Source of the DNA: DASUBV01 sp963822485
GTDB lineage: Bacteria > Actinomycetota > Actinomycetes > Streptosporangiales > Streptosporangiaceae
DNA length: 64,000 nucleotides
NCBI GenBank assembly: GCA_963822485.1
Contig: CAWGHW010000011.1
Coordinates: forward strand, 75,115-139,114
Direction: 5' to 3'
Notes under the pieces: model-generated
What the model was told of the DNA's origin: nothing
The model's database searches: none
What the model saw: only the letters and a program-made list of their open reading frames with translations
In this document: piece by piece, positions 27,125 through 35,386 of the stretch
Layout of the letters: every line of letters starts with the position of its first letter
Numbering within the stretch: position 1 is the stretch's first letter
Position numbers and translations under genes: made by a program

Positions 27125-27817
27125 GTGCTTATCGCCGGGTTCCCCGCCGGCGCGTTCGCCGCGAACTGTTACCTGGTCGCGGCGGCGGCGGGCGAGCAGT
27201 GTCTCATCATCGACCCTGGCCAGGACGCGGAGGCGGGAATCGAGGAGATCGTCGAGCGGTACCGGCTGCGCCCGGCCGCCGTACTGCTCACCCACGGGCA
27301 TATCGACCACGTCTGGTCGGTGGCGCCGGTGTGCGGGGCCAGGGACATCCCGGCCTACATCCATCCCGCCGACCGGGTGCTGCTCAGCGACCCGGCCAAG
27401 GGCCTGCCGATGCAGCCGGGCCAGGAGTTCCTGCGCGGCCTGACCTTCGCCGAGCCCGCCGACGTGGTCGAGCTGGCCGGCGGCATGACCCTGGACCTGG
27501 CCGGTGTCCAGGTCGTGGTGGACCACGCGCCCGGCCATACGCCGGGATCGCTGACGTTCCGGCTGCCCGGCGCGGCTGAGCCTGGCACCCTGTTCAGCGG
27601 CGACCTGCTGTTCGCCGGGTCGATCGGGCGCACCGACCTGCCCGGCGGCGACTACGCCACCATCCTGGACAGCCTGGCCAGGGTCTGCCTGCCGCTGCCC
27701 GACGAGACCGTGGTGCTGTCCGGGCACGGGCCGCAGACGACCATCGGGGCCGAGCGGGCCGGCAACCAGTTCCTGGCCGGGCTGGCCCCGTCCGGCGGCC
27801 CGACCCGCGGGCTGTAG
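27125..27817 (+). CDS. Metallo-beta-lactamase-fold hydrolase (glyoxalase II-like)
   Basis: A 230-residue metal-dependent hydrolase. The zinc motif is THGHIDHV, followed by the further ligands in DHAPGHTPGS, FSGDLLFAGSIGR and LSGHGPQT. It matches the actinobacterial family next to relA and the cyclophilin gene (mycobacterial Rv2581c), annotated as hydroxyacylglutathione hydrolase-like; the actual thioester substrate is unknown. GTG 27125 is chosen because AAGGAGG ends 4 nt before it. In mycobacteria and streptomycetes hisS follows; here aspS follows directly. Confidence 0.9.
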   Translation: MLIAGFPAGAFAANCYLVAAAAGEQCLIIDPGQDAEAGIEEIVERYRLRPAAVLLTHGHIDHVWSVAPVCGARDIPAYIHPADRVLLSDPAKGLPMQPGQEFLRGLTFAEPADVVELAGGMTLDLAGVQVVVDHAPGHTPGSLTFRLPGAAEPGTLFSGDLLFAGSIGRTDLPGGDYATILDSLARVCLPLPDETVVLSGHGPQTTIGAERAGNQFLAGLAPSGGPTRGL

Positions 27818-27874
27818 CACCGGGCACCTGAAACATAGCGGGCACCTGAACATAGAAAGAGAGGGCGGGGAGCG

Positions 27875-29617
27875 ATGATCCGCACCCACGAGGCAGGCAC
27901 GCTGCGTGCCGCCGAGGCTGGCCAGCAGGTCACCCTGGCCGGCTGGGTGGCGCGGCGGCGCGACCACGGCGGCGTGGTCTTCATCGACCTGCGCGACGCG
28001 AGCGGCATCGTGCAGGTCGTGCTGCGCCAGGAGGACGTCGCCCACGACCTGCGCGCCGAGTTCTGCGTCCTGGTCACCGGCACCGTGCAGCGCCGGCCGG
28101 CCGGGAACGAGAACCCCGAGCTGCCCACCGGCGAGATCGAGGTCGCGGCGGCCGAGGTCGAGGTGCTGTCGGAGTCCGACCCGCTGCCGTTCCCCATCGA
28201 GAGCGGCGGCGACCTGAGCGAGGAAGTCCGCCTGAAGTACCGCTACCTGGACATCAGGCGCGCCGACATGGCCGCCGCGCTCAAGGCCCGCTCCACCGCG
28301 GCCTACCTGGTCAGCGACGTCATGAAGCAGCATCGCTTCGTCAACGTGGAGACCCCGTTCCTGACCCGGTCCACGCCCGAGGGGGCCCGCGACTTCCTGG
28401 TCCCGGTCCGGCTGCGGCCCGGTCACTGGTACGCGCTCCCGCAGTCGCCCCAGCTGTTCAAGCAGCTGCTGATGGTCTCCGGCCTGGAGCGCTACTACCA
28501 GCTCGTGCGCTGCTTCCGGGACGAGGACTTCCGCGCCGACCGGCAGCCCGAGTTCACCCAGATCGACATCGAGATGTCCTTCGTGACCCGCGAGGACGTC
28601 GTGGCCATCGCCGAGGAACTGGTGCAGCGGCTGTGGACCGACATCTGCGGCTACGAGGTGCCGGTGCCGATCCCGCAGATGACCTACGCCGACGCCATGG
28701 CCCGGTTCGGGTCCGACAAGCCCGACCTGCGGTTCGACAACGAGCTCTCCGACCTGACCGGCTACTTCGCCCAGACCCAGTTCCGGGTCTTCCAGGCCCC
28801 GCACGTGGGGGCCGTGGTCATGCCCGGCGGCGCCAGCCAGACCCGCAAGGAGCTGGACGGCTGGCAGGAGTGGGCCCGCTCCCGCGGCGCCAGGGGCCTG
28901 GGCTACGTGCTCGTTGACGCCGAGGGCGCGGTGTCCGACGCCGGCCCGGTGGCCAAGAACCTGACCGAGTCAGAGCGGGCCGGGCTGCCCGCCGCCACCG
29001 GCGCCGGCCCCGGCGACGCCGTGTTCTTCGCCGCCGGTACCGCGAACGCCGCCCGCAATCTGCTCGGTGCCGCCCGCCTGGAGATCGGCCACCGGTGCGG
29101 GCTCATCGACCCGGACGCCTGGGCCTTCACCTGGGTGGTGGACGCGCCCATGTTCGAGGAGGACGACGCGGGCGGCTGGACGGCCGTGCACCACCCGTTC
29201 ACCTCGCCGCTGCCCGAGTGGGCCGGCAAGTTCGATGCCCAGCCCGGCGAGGCGCTGGCCGACGCCTACGACATCGTCTGCAACGGCACCGAGATCGGCG
29301 GCGGCTCCATCCGGATCCACCGGCCCGACGTGCAGCAGCGGGTGTTCGACGTCATCGGCCTGTCCCGCGAGGAGGCCACCTCGCAGTTCGGCTTCCTGCT
29401 CGAGGCCCTGCGCTTCGGGCCGCCCCCGCACGGCGGCATCGCGTTCGGCTGGGACCGCCTGCTCATGCTGCTGACCGGCCGCGACAGCATCCGCGACGTC
29501 ATCGCCTTCCCCAAGGCCGCCTCCGGCCACGACCCGCTCACCGGCGCGCCCACGCCGATCACCGCGCAGCAGCGCAAGGAGGCGGGCATCGACGTCGTCC
29601 CGCCACCTGGCGGCTAA
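27875..29617 (+). CDS. aspS: Aspartyl-tRNA synthetase
   Basis: Charges tRNA-Asp (and possibly tRNA-Asn if non-discriminating). The OB-fold anticodon domain (TLAGWVARRRDHGGVVFIDLRD) is followed by a class II core with ALPQSPQLFKQLLMVSGLERYYQLVRCFRDEDFRADRQPEFTQ cut here into its motif 2 parts, a bacterial GAD insertion, and motif 3 GGIAFGWDRLLMLLTG. The 580 residues are normal for bacterial AspRS. ATG 27875 follows GGGGAG. Nothing in the frame is broken. Confidence 0.96.
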   Translation: MIRTHEAGTLRAAEAGQQVTLAGWVARRRDHGGVVFIDLRDASGIVQVVLRQEDVAHDLRAEFCVLVTGTVQRRPAGNENPELPTGEIEVAAAEVEVLSESDPLPFPIESGGDLSEEVRLKYRYLDIRRADMAAALKARSTAAYLVSDVMKQHRFVNVETPFLTRSTPEGARDFLVPVRLRPGHWYALPQSPQLFKQLLMVSGLERYYQLVRCFRDEDFRADRQPEFTQIDIEMSFVTREDVVAIAEELVQRLWTDICGYEVPVPIPQMTYADAMARFGSDKPDLRFDNELSDLTGYFAQTQFRVFQAPHVGAVVMPGGASQTRKELDGWQEWARSRGARGLGYVLVDAEGAVSDAGPVAKNLTESERAGLPAATGAGPGDAVFFAAGTANAARNLLGAARLEIGHRCGLIDPDAWAFTWVVDAPMFEEDDAGGWTAVHHPFTSPLPEWAGKFDAQPGEALADAYDIVCNGTEIGGGSIRIHRPDVQQRVFDVIGLSREEATSQFGFLLEALRFGPPPHGGIAFGWDRLLMLLTGRDSIRDVIAFPKAASGHDPLTGAPTPITAQQRKEAGIDVVPPPGG

Positions 29618-29633
29618 CAGGTACTGTCGAGGC

Positions 29634-31094
29634 GTGCAGCCAGAAAGCTTGTTCGACGCGGCCGAGGAGGAGGCGGCGCTCGCCGCCGCGCCGCTGGCCG
29701 TCCGGATGCGCCCGCGCAGCCTGGACGAGGTCATCGGCCAGGGCCACCTGACCCGGCCCGGCTCCCCGCTGCGCAAGCTGGCTGAGTCCGACGCCGGGCT
29801 GTCCGTGCTGCTGTGGGGCCCGCCCGGCACCGGCAAGACCACGCTGGCCTACGTGGTCAGCCGGGCCACCAAGCGCAAGTTCGTCGAGCTGTCCGCCGTC
29901 TCGGCCGGGGTCAAGGACGTCCGCGCCGCCGTCCAGACCGCCCGCCGTGACCTGGGCCTGAGCGGCGTGCAGACCGTGCTGTTCATCGACGAGGTGCACC
30001 GGTTCTCCAAGACCCAGCAGGACGCCCTGCTCCCGGCGGTGGAGAACCGGTGGGTCTCGTTCATCGGCGCCACCACGGAGAACCCCTCGTTCTCGGTGGT
30101 CAGCCCGCTGCTGTCGCGCTCCCTGCTGCTCACCCTCCAGCCGCTCAGCGACGCCGACCTCACCGCCGTGATCAGCCGGGCGCTGACCGACGAACGCGGC
30201 CTGGGCGGCCGGGTCACGCTCGCCGACGGGGTCATGGAGCACCTGGTGCGGCTGTCCGGCGGCGACGCCCGCCGGGCGCTGACCTTCCTCGAGGCCGCCG
30301 CGCTGGGCGAGCCCGAGGGCGGCGTGATCGACACCCCGGCCCTGGAACGCGCCGTGGACCGGGCCATGGTCCGCTACGACCGGGCCGGCGACCAGCACTA
30401 CGACGTGATCAGCGCGTTCATCAAGAGCATCCGGGGCAGCGACGCCGACGCCGCGCTGCACTACCTGGCCCGGATGATCGAGGCCGGCGAGGACCCCCGC
30501 TACATCGCCCGCCGCCTGGTCGTGCACGCCAGCGAGGACGTCGGCCTGGCCGACCCCACCGCGCTGCTGACCGCCGTGGCCGCCGCCCAGGCCGTCGAGC
30601 TCATCGGCCTGCCCGAGGCCCGGATCAACCTGGCCCAGGCCACCATCCACCTGTGCCTGGCCCCCAAGTCCAACGCGGTGATCATGGCCATCACCGCCGC
30701 CTCCGCCGACGTCCAGGCCGGCCTGGCCGGGCCGGTGCCCGCCCACCTGCGCGACGCCCACTACCCCGGCGCCGCCAAGCTGGGCCACGGCCAGGGCTAC
30801 GTCTACCCGCACGACGACCCGGCCGGGGTCGTGCGCCAGCAGTACGCCCCGGACGCCATCGCCGGCCGCGCGTACTACCAGCCCACCCGGCACGGCGCCG
30901 AGGCCAGGGCGGCCGAGCGGTCCGAGCGCATCCGCGAGATCCTGGGCCATACCAATAACGGTGCCGCCGCCGTGCCTCCGGCCGCCCCCGCAGCCCCGGC
31001 CCCGCCCGGGCCAGCCCAGGACGCCGCCGGGCCCGGTGCCGCGGCCGGGCCCGATGCCGCCGGGCCTGATGCCACCGCCGCGCCCGACCGGTGA
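29634..31094 (+). CDS. rarA: Replication-associated recombination protein A (MgsA/RarA), AAA+ ATPase
   Basis: A clamp-loader-like ATPase acting at stalled replication forks. Walker A is GPPGTGKTT, Walker B is VLFIDEVHRFSKTQQ, and sensor 1 is FIGATTENPSFS; the C-terminal tetramerisation region includes YPHDDPAGVVRQQYAPD. It starts at GTG 29634, 16 bp after aspS. An Ala/Pro/Gly-rich tail of about 40 residues (APAPPGPAQDAAGPGAAAG) extends past the usual end. The aspS-rarA-alaS order matches mycobacteria. Confidence 0.94.
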   Translation: MQPESLFDAAEEEAALAAAPLAVRMRPRSLDEVIGQGHLTRPGSPLRKLAESDAGLSVLLWGPPGTGKTTLAYVVSRATKRKFVELSAVSAGVKDVRAAVQTARRDLGLSGVQTVLFIDEVHRFSKTQQDALLPAVENRWVSFIGATTENPSFSVVSPLLSRSLLLTLQPLSDADLTAVISRALTDERGLGGRVTLADGVMEHLVRLSGGDARRALTFLEAAALGEPEGGVIDTPALERAVDRAMVRYDRAGDQHYDVISAFIKSIRGSDADAALHYLARMIEAGEDPRYIARRLVVHASEDVGLADPTALLTAVAAAQAVELIGLPEARINLAQATIHLCLAPKSNAVIMAITAASADVQAGLAGPVPAHLRDAHYPGAAKLGHGQGYVYPHDDPAGVVRQQYAPDAIAGRAYYQPTRHGAEARAAERSERIREILGHTNNGAAAVPPAAPAAPAPPGPAQDAAGPGAAAGPDAAGPDATAAPDR

Positions 31095-31149
31095 CGATAA
31101 GGTCGGCGAACAGGACAGCCGGCCACCACCACGAAGGAGCGAGGCGCCG

Positions 31150-31641
31150 ATGACCGCCGGACAGCTTGCCGCCCTGATCGCCGCCGGGTTCTTCGCCCTG
31201 CTGGTCATCGTGGCCTGCTACGTGCTGCTGCGCATCGCCCGGCTGCTCACCGCGGCCACCGGCCTGGTGACCGGCTACCGGGAGCGCGCCGACACCCTCA
31301 TCGAGCAGGCCCAGGCCGTCGTCGACCGCACCAATGACCAGCTCACCAGGACCGACGCCATCACCGCCAGCATGGACGAGGTCACCGCCAACATGGCCGA
31401 GCTGTCCGGCCATGTCAGCGCGATGACCGGCCTGGCCAGGGCGCTGACCGGCGTCGTGGGCGCACCCGTGACCGGCATCTCCGCGGTCGCCTACGGTGTC
31501 CGCCGCGCGGTGGCCCTGCGCCGGCCGGAGGCCGTTGCGCCAAGGCCAGCCCAGCGCCGGCCAGAGGCCGCCCCACTGCCGCCGGCCCAGCGCCAGCCAG
31601 ACGCGATCTCCGGCCGGGTCAATACCGGCGGCCGGCGGTGA
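31150..31641 (+). CDS. DUF948-type single-helix membrane protein
   Basis: A 163-residue protein with one N-terminal membrane helix (LAALIAAGFFALLVIVACYVLL), then a helical segment with heptad-like spacing (RADTLIEQAQAVVDRTNDQL) typical of DUF948 proteins. It ends in a Pro/Arg-rich tail. Function is unknown. The DUF948 gene just upstream of alaS is a conserved actinobacterial arrangement. ATG 31150 has AAGGAG 11 nt upstream. The stop overlaps the next gene by 4 bp. Confidence 0.8.
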   Translation: MTAGQLAALIAAGFFALLVIVACYVLLRIARLLTAATGLVTGYRERADTLIEQAQAVVDRTNDQLTRTDAITASMDEVTANMAELSGHVSAMTGLARALTGVVGAPVTGISAVAYGVRRAVALRRPEAVAPRPAQRRPEAAPLPPAQRQPDAISGRVNTGGRR

Positions 31642-31961
31642 TCCGCCGCGGGTTCTGGCTGGTGACCGGCGCCGCCCTCGGCGTGACCGGCTACCGGCGG
31701 GCCAGCCGCCTGCTCCAGTCCTTCCGCCCGCACCAGGCCGGGCCAGGCGGGCGGGTCGTGCTGCGCTCCCCGGCGCCGCTCACCGGCCGCCGCGTGCTGG
31801 CCGGCGCCGCCCGGGCCGGGCGCGGGGCGGCCGCGAGCGCCGCGTTCGTCCGCGACGTGCGCGAGGGCGTGGCAGAGTATCTGGATCAGCAGGAGTCCGG
31901 CACACCTCGTACCCTCGAAAGTCAGCAGGGCCGCGCGAGCGGCGAGACGCCGGCCTCGTAG
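31638..31961 (+). CDS. Small conserved actinobacterial protein (DUF6167-like)
   Basis: A 107-residue protein, GTG start overlapping the upstream stop (GTGA). The N-terminus IRRGFWLVTGAALGVTGYRRASRL is a short hydrophobic helix next to basic residues, then a basic middle and a segment AAASAAFVRDVREGVAEYLD. It resembles the small protein regularly found between DUF948 and alaS in actinobacteria. No function is known; co-translation with the DUF948 protein suggests a shared envelope role. Confidence 0.7.
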   Translation: MIRRGFWLVTGAALGVTGYRRASRLLQSFRPHQAGPGGRVVLRSPAPLTGRRVLAGAARAGRGAAASAAFVRDVREGVAEYLDQQESGTPRTLESQQGRASGETPAS

Positions 31962-32041
31962 CGCTTCGCCCTGGCAGTCTCGATGCCCGGTGCTGATCCG
32001 GGCCGCAACCAGTCGATATATAACGTGAAGGATGGCCGTTG

Positions 32042-34804
32042 ATGGAGTCGGCAGAGATCGCCCGCCGTTTCCTTAGCTTCTTCGAGCAGCGCGGGCACAC
32101 CGTGGTGCCCTCGGCCAGCCTGATCGCCGAGGACCCCACGCTGCTGCTGGTGAACGCCGGGATGGTGCCGTTCAAGCCCTACTTCCTGGGCCAGCGCCAG
32201 CCGCCGTTCAAGCGGGCCACCAGCGCGCAGAAGTGCGTGCGGACGCCCGACATCGACGAGGTCGGCAGGACCACCCGGCACGGCACGTTCTTCCAGATGC
32301 TGGGCAACTTCTCGTTCGGGGACTACTTCAAGGAACTGGCCATCCCGTTCGCCTGGGAGCTGCTGACCGGCGCCGAGTCCGACGGCGGGTTCGGCTTCCC
32401 TGAGGGCCGGCTGTGGGTCACCGTCTACACCGACGACGACGAGGCGGCCAGGATCTGGCACGACAAGGTCGGCGTCCCTGAGGACCGGATCCAGCGCCGC
32501 GGCCTGGCCGACAACTACTGGCACATGGGCGTGCCGGGTCCCGGCGGCCCGTGCTCGGAGATCTACTACGACCGCGGGCCCGAGTACGGCCGCGAGGGCG
32601 GCCCCGTCGTGGACGAGGACCGCTATCTCGAGGTCTGGAACCTCGTGTTCATGCAGGAGCAGCTCAGTGCCGTCCGGTCCAAGGTGGACTTCGACGTCTC
32701 GGGCGAGCTGCCCTCCCGCAACATCGACACCGGCATGGGCCTGGAGCGGATGGCCGCGCTGCTCCAGGGCGTCGACAACATCTACGAGATCGACACCATG
32801 TGGAAGGTGCTCGACCGGGCGGCCGAGCTCACCGAGCAGAAGTACGGCCGCGAGCACCGCTCCGACGTCTCGCTGCGGGTCGTGGCCGACCACGTGCGGA
32901 CCGCGGTCATGCTGGTCGCCGACGGCGTGGTGCCCTCCAACGAGGGCCGCGGCTACGTGCTGCGCCGGATCCTGCGCCGCAGCGTCCGCAACCTGCGGCT
33001 GCTGTCCGGGGCGCAGCGCGGGGGCGCGGGCGGCAGCCTCAGCCGGGGCGGCAGCGACGAGCACTACCTGCACGAGCTGGCCTCGGTCGCCATCAGCGCG
33101 CTCGGCGACCAGTACCCCGAGCTGCGCCGCGACGCACCGCACATCCACACCGTGATCGACGCCGAGGAGACCGCCTTCCTGGGCACGCTGCGCACCGGCA
33201 CCGCGATCTTCGACGCCGCCGTGGAGGAGACCCGGCGGCGCGGCGCGGCGACCATCCGCGGCGGCCAGGCGTTCCAGCTGCACGACACCTACGGCTTCCC
33301 CATCGACCTGACCCTGGAGATGGCCGCCGAGCAGGGCCTGGAGGTGGACGAGAGCGAGTTCCGCCGCCTGATGGGCGAGCAGCGGCAGCGGGCCAAGGCC
33401 GACGCCGCGGGCAAGAAGACCGGCAACGCCGACATCTCGGCCTTCGCGCAGATCCTGGACACCTCCGGCCGGGTCGTGTTCACCGGCTACGACGAGATCG
33501 CCGGCGACGCCACCGTGACCGGCCTGCTGCTGAACGGCGCCTCGGTGCCGTCGGCGGGCGCGGGCACCGAGGTCGACGTGGTGCTGGACCGCACCCCGTT
33601 CTACGCCGAGGGCGGCGGCCAGCTCGCCGACGCCGGCCTGATCACCTCGGCCGGCAGCGGCGCGGGTGACGGGGCCCGGATCGAGGTGCTGGACGTGCAG
33701 GCCCCGGTGGCCGGGCTGATCGTGCACCGGTCCCGGGTCACCGCGGGCGAGATCGTGGTCGGCGACCAGGTGCACGCCGAGATCGACATCGAGCGGCGGC
33801 GCGCGGTGTCCCGCTCGCACACCGCGACCCACCTGGTGCACCGCGCGTTCCGCGGCGCGCTCGGCGAGTCCGCCGCGCAGGCCGGCTCGGAGAACGCGCC
33901 GGGCCGGTTCCGGTTCGACTTCACCGCCATGGGCGCGGTGCCGCCCGCGGTGCTCAAGGACGCCGAGGACGAGGTCAACCAGGTGCTCGTCAACGACCTG
34001 GAGGTCCGCGCCTTCCACACCTCGCTGGACGAGGCGCGGGCCATGGGCGCCCTGGCGCTGTTCGGCGAGAAGTACGGCGACCAGGTGCGCGTGGTCGAGG
34101 TCGGCGACTACTCCCGCGAGCTGTGCGGCGGCACCCACGTGCCCCGGTCGGGCAACCTGGGCCTGGTCAAGATCCTGGGCGAGTCCTCGATCGGGTCCGG
34201 GGTACGCCGCGTGGAGGCCCTGGTCGGCATCGACGCGTTCCGCTTCCTGGCCCGCGAGAGCGCCCTGGTCGGCCAGCTCAGCGAGCAGCTCAAGGCCCGC
34301 CGCGAGGAGCTGCCCGAGCGGATCTCCTCCATCGTGACCCGGCTCCGCGACGCCGAGCGTGACCTCCAGCGGCTCCAGTCCGCGGCGCTGCTCGGCAACG
34401 CGGGCGAGCTGGCCAGCGGGGCGGAGGACGTGGCCGGGGCGTCGTACGTGGCCTACCAGGTGCCCGACGGCACGCCCGCCGACGGGATCCGCAAGGTGGC
34501 GCTGGACGTGCGCGGCCGGCTGGACCCGGACCGGCCCGGCGTGGTCGTGGTGGCCGGCGTGCCCGCCGACCGGCCCACGGTCGTGGTGGCCCTCAACGAC
34601 GCGGCCCGGGCGGCCGGCCTGAAGGCCGGCCAGCTCGTGCTCACCGCCACCGGAGTCCTGGGCGGCCGGGGCGGCGGCAAGGACGATGTCGCGCAGGGCG
34701 GCGGCGCCCCGCTCGGTGATCAGGCCGCCCAGACAATCGCCGAGTCCTTCCGCGTGGTGGGTTCGGCGATTAGGGATAAACTGGTCAGGGGTGGCGTACT
34801 GTGA
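32042..34804 (+). CDS. alaS: Alanyl-tRNA synthetase
   Basis: Charges tRNA-Ala and edits mischarged serine and glycine. The class II core begins MESAEIARRFLSFFEQRGHT, with motif 2 FKRATSAQKCVRTPDIDEVG. The editing-domain zinc ligands are in SRSHTATHLVHRAF and ELCGGTHVPRSGNLG, and a C-terminal C-Ala domain with DHHA1-like Gly-rich text GVLGGRGGGKDDVAQGGG completes it. ATG 32042 is chosen over the adjacent TTG 32039; GAAGGA is about 9 nt upstream. The 920 residues are intact. Confidence 0.96.
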   Translation: MESAEIARRFLSFFEQRGHTVVPSASLIAEDPTLLLVNAGMVPFKPYFLGQRQPPFKRATSAQKCVRTPDIDEVGRTTRHGTFFQMLGNFSFGDYFKELAIPFAWELLTGAESDGGFGFPEGRLWVTVYTDDDEAARIWHDKVGVPEDRIQRRGLADNYWHMGVPGPGGPCSEIYYDRGPEYGREGGPVVDEDRYLEVWNLVFMQEQLSAVRSKVDFDVSGELPSRNIDTGMGLERMAALLQGVDNIYEIDTMWKVLDRAAELTEQKYGREHRSDVSLRVVADHVRTAVMLVADGVVPSNEGRGYVLRRILRRSVRNLRLLSGAQRGGAGGSLSRGGSDEHYLHELASVAISALGDQYPELRRDAPHIHTVIDAEETAFLGTLRTGTAIFDAAVEETRRRGAATIRGGQAFQLHDTYGFPIDLTLEMAAEQGLEVDESEFRRLMGEQRQRAKADAAGKKTGNADISAFAQILDTSGRVVFTGYDEIAGDATVTGLLLNGASVPSAGAGTEVDVVLDRTPFYAEGGGQLADAGLITSAGSGAGDGARIEVLDVQAPVAGLIVHRSRVTAGEIVVGDQVHAEIDIERRRAVSRSHTATHLVHRAFRGALGESAAQAGSENAPGRFRFDFTAMGAVPPAVLKDAEDEVNQVLVNDLEVRAFHTSLDEARAMGALALFGEKYGDQVRVVEVGDYSRELCGGTHVPRSGNLGLVKILGESSIGSGVRRVEALVGIDAFRFLARESALVGQLSEQLKARREELPERISSIVTRLRDAERDLQRLQSAALLGNAGELASGAEDVAGASYVAYQVPDGTPADGIRKVALDVRGRLDPDRPGVVVVAGVPADRPTVVVALNDAARAAGLKAGQLVLTATGVLGGRGGGKDDVAQGGGAPLGDQAAQTIAESFRVVGSAIRDKLVRGGVL

Positions 34805-34909
34805 GACCGTGTCGCAGCTTCTTTGTGTCCGTGATGAGATATTTGTCCGGACCGAAACCAGTTCGCCGCACAGTGTTGACCAGCCAGGCAGCACAGTGGT
34901 GACCAGCCT

Positions 34910-35386
34910 TTGAGGCCGGGGATCAGGCTTGCCATTGACGTGGGGCTGGCCCGGATCGGGGTGGCCGCCTGCGACCCCGGCGGCCTGCTGGCCAGCCCGG
35001 TCGCTACCGTCAGTCGCGGTCGCGGCGACGTTGACGAGCTGGCCCGGCTGACCGCCGAGCGCGAGGCCATGGAGGTCGTCGTCGGCCTGCCCACCGGGCT
35101 GTCGGGCCGGGAGGGGAAGTCCGCCGCCGACGCGCGGGGCTTCGCCGCCGCGCTGGCGGCCCGGATCGCGCCCGTGCCCGTGCGGCTGGTCGACGAGCGG
35201 TTCACCACCGTCCTGGCCCACGACGCACTGCGCCGGGGCGGCCGCGACGCCAAGGCCAGGCGGCCGGTCGTGGACCAGGCCGCCGCCGCGCTACTGCTCC
35301 AGAGCGCGCTGGACACCGAGCGCTCCACCGGCCGGCCTGCTGGCGAGCCCGTGGCCGACGTGCCCGCCCGAGGGGGGACGCATTGA
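34910..35386 (+). CDS. ruvX: RuvX/YqgF-family RNase H-fold nuclease
   Basis: A 158-residue putative Holliday-junction resolvase; in E. coli YqgF takes part in 16S rRNA 5' processing. The catalytic strand IRLAIDVGLARIGVAACDP gives the first Asp, LVDERFTTVLA the Glu region, and VVDQAAAALLLQ the last Asp. The only suitable start is TTG 34910. The C-terminus is extended by about 20 residues. It overlaps mltG by 4 bp, and alaS-ruvX-mltG-aroE is a conserved block. Confidence 0.88.
   Translation: MRPGIRLAIDVGLARIGVAACDPGGLLASPVATVSRGRGDVDELARLTAEREAMEVVVGLPTGLSGREGKSAADARGFAAALAARIAPVPVRLVDERFTTVLAHDALRRGGRDAKARRPVVDQAAAALLLQSALDTERSTGRPAGEPVADVPARGGTH

Noticed and set aside
31922..35221. A 1099-codon antisense frame opposite alaS and ruvX
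   Set aside because: Low-complexity composition with no domain, fully overlapped by the well-conserved alaS.
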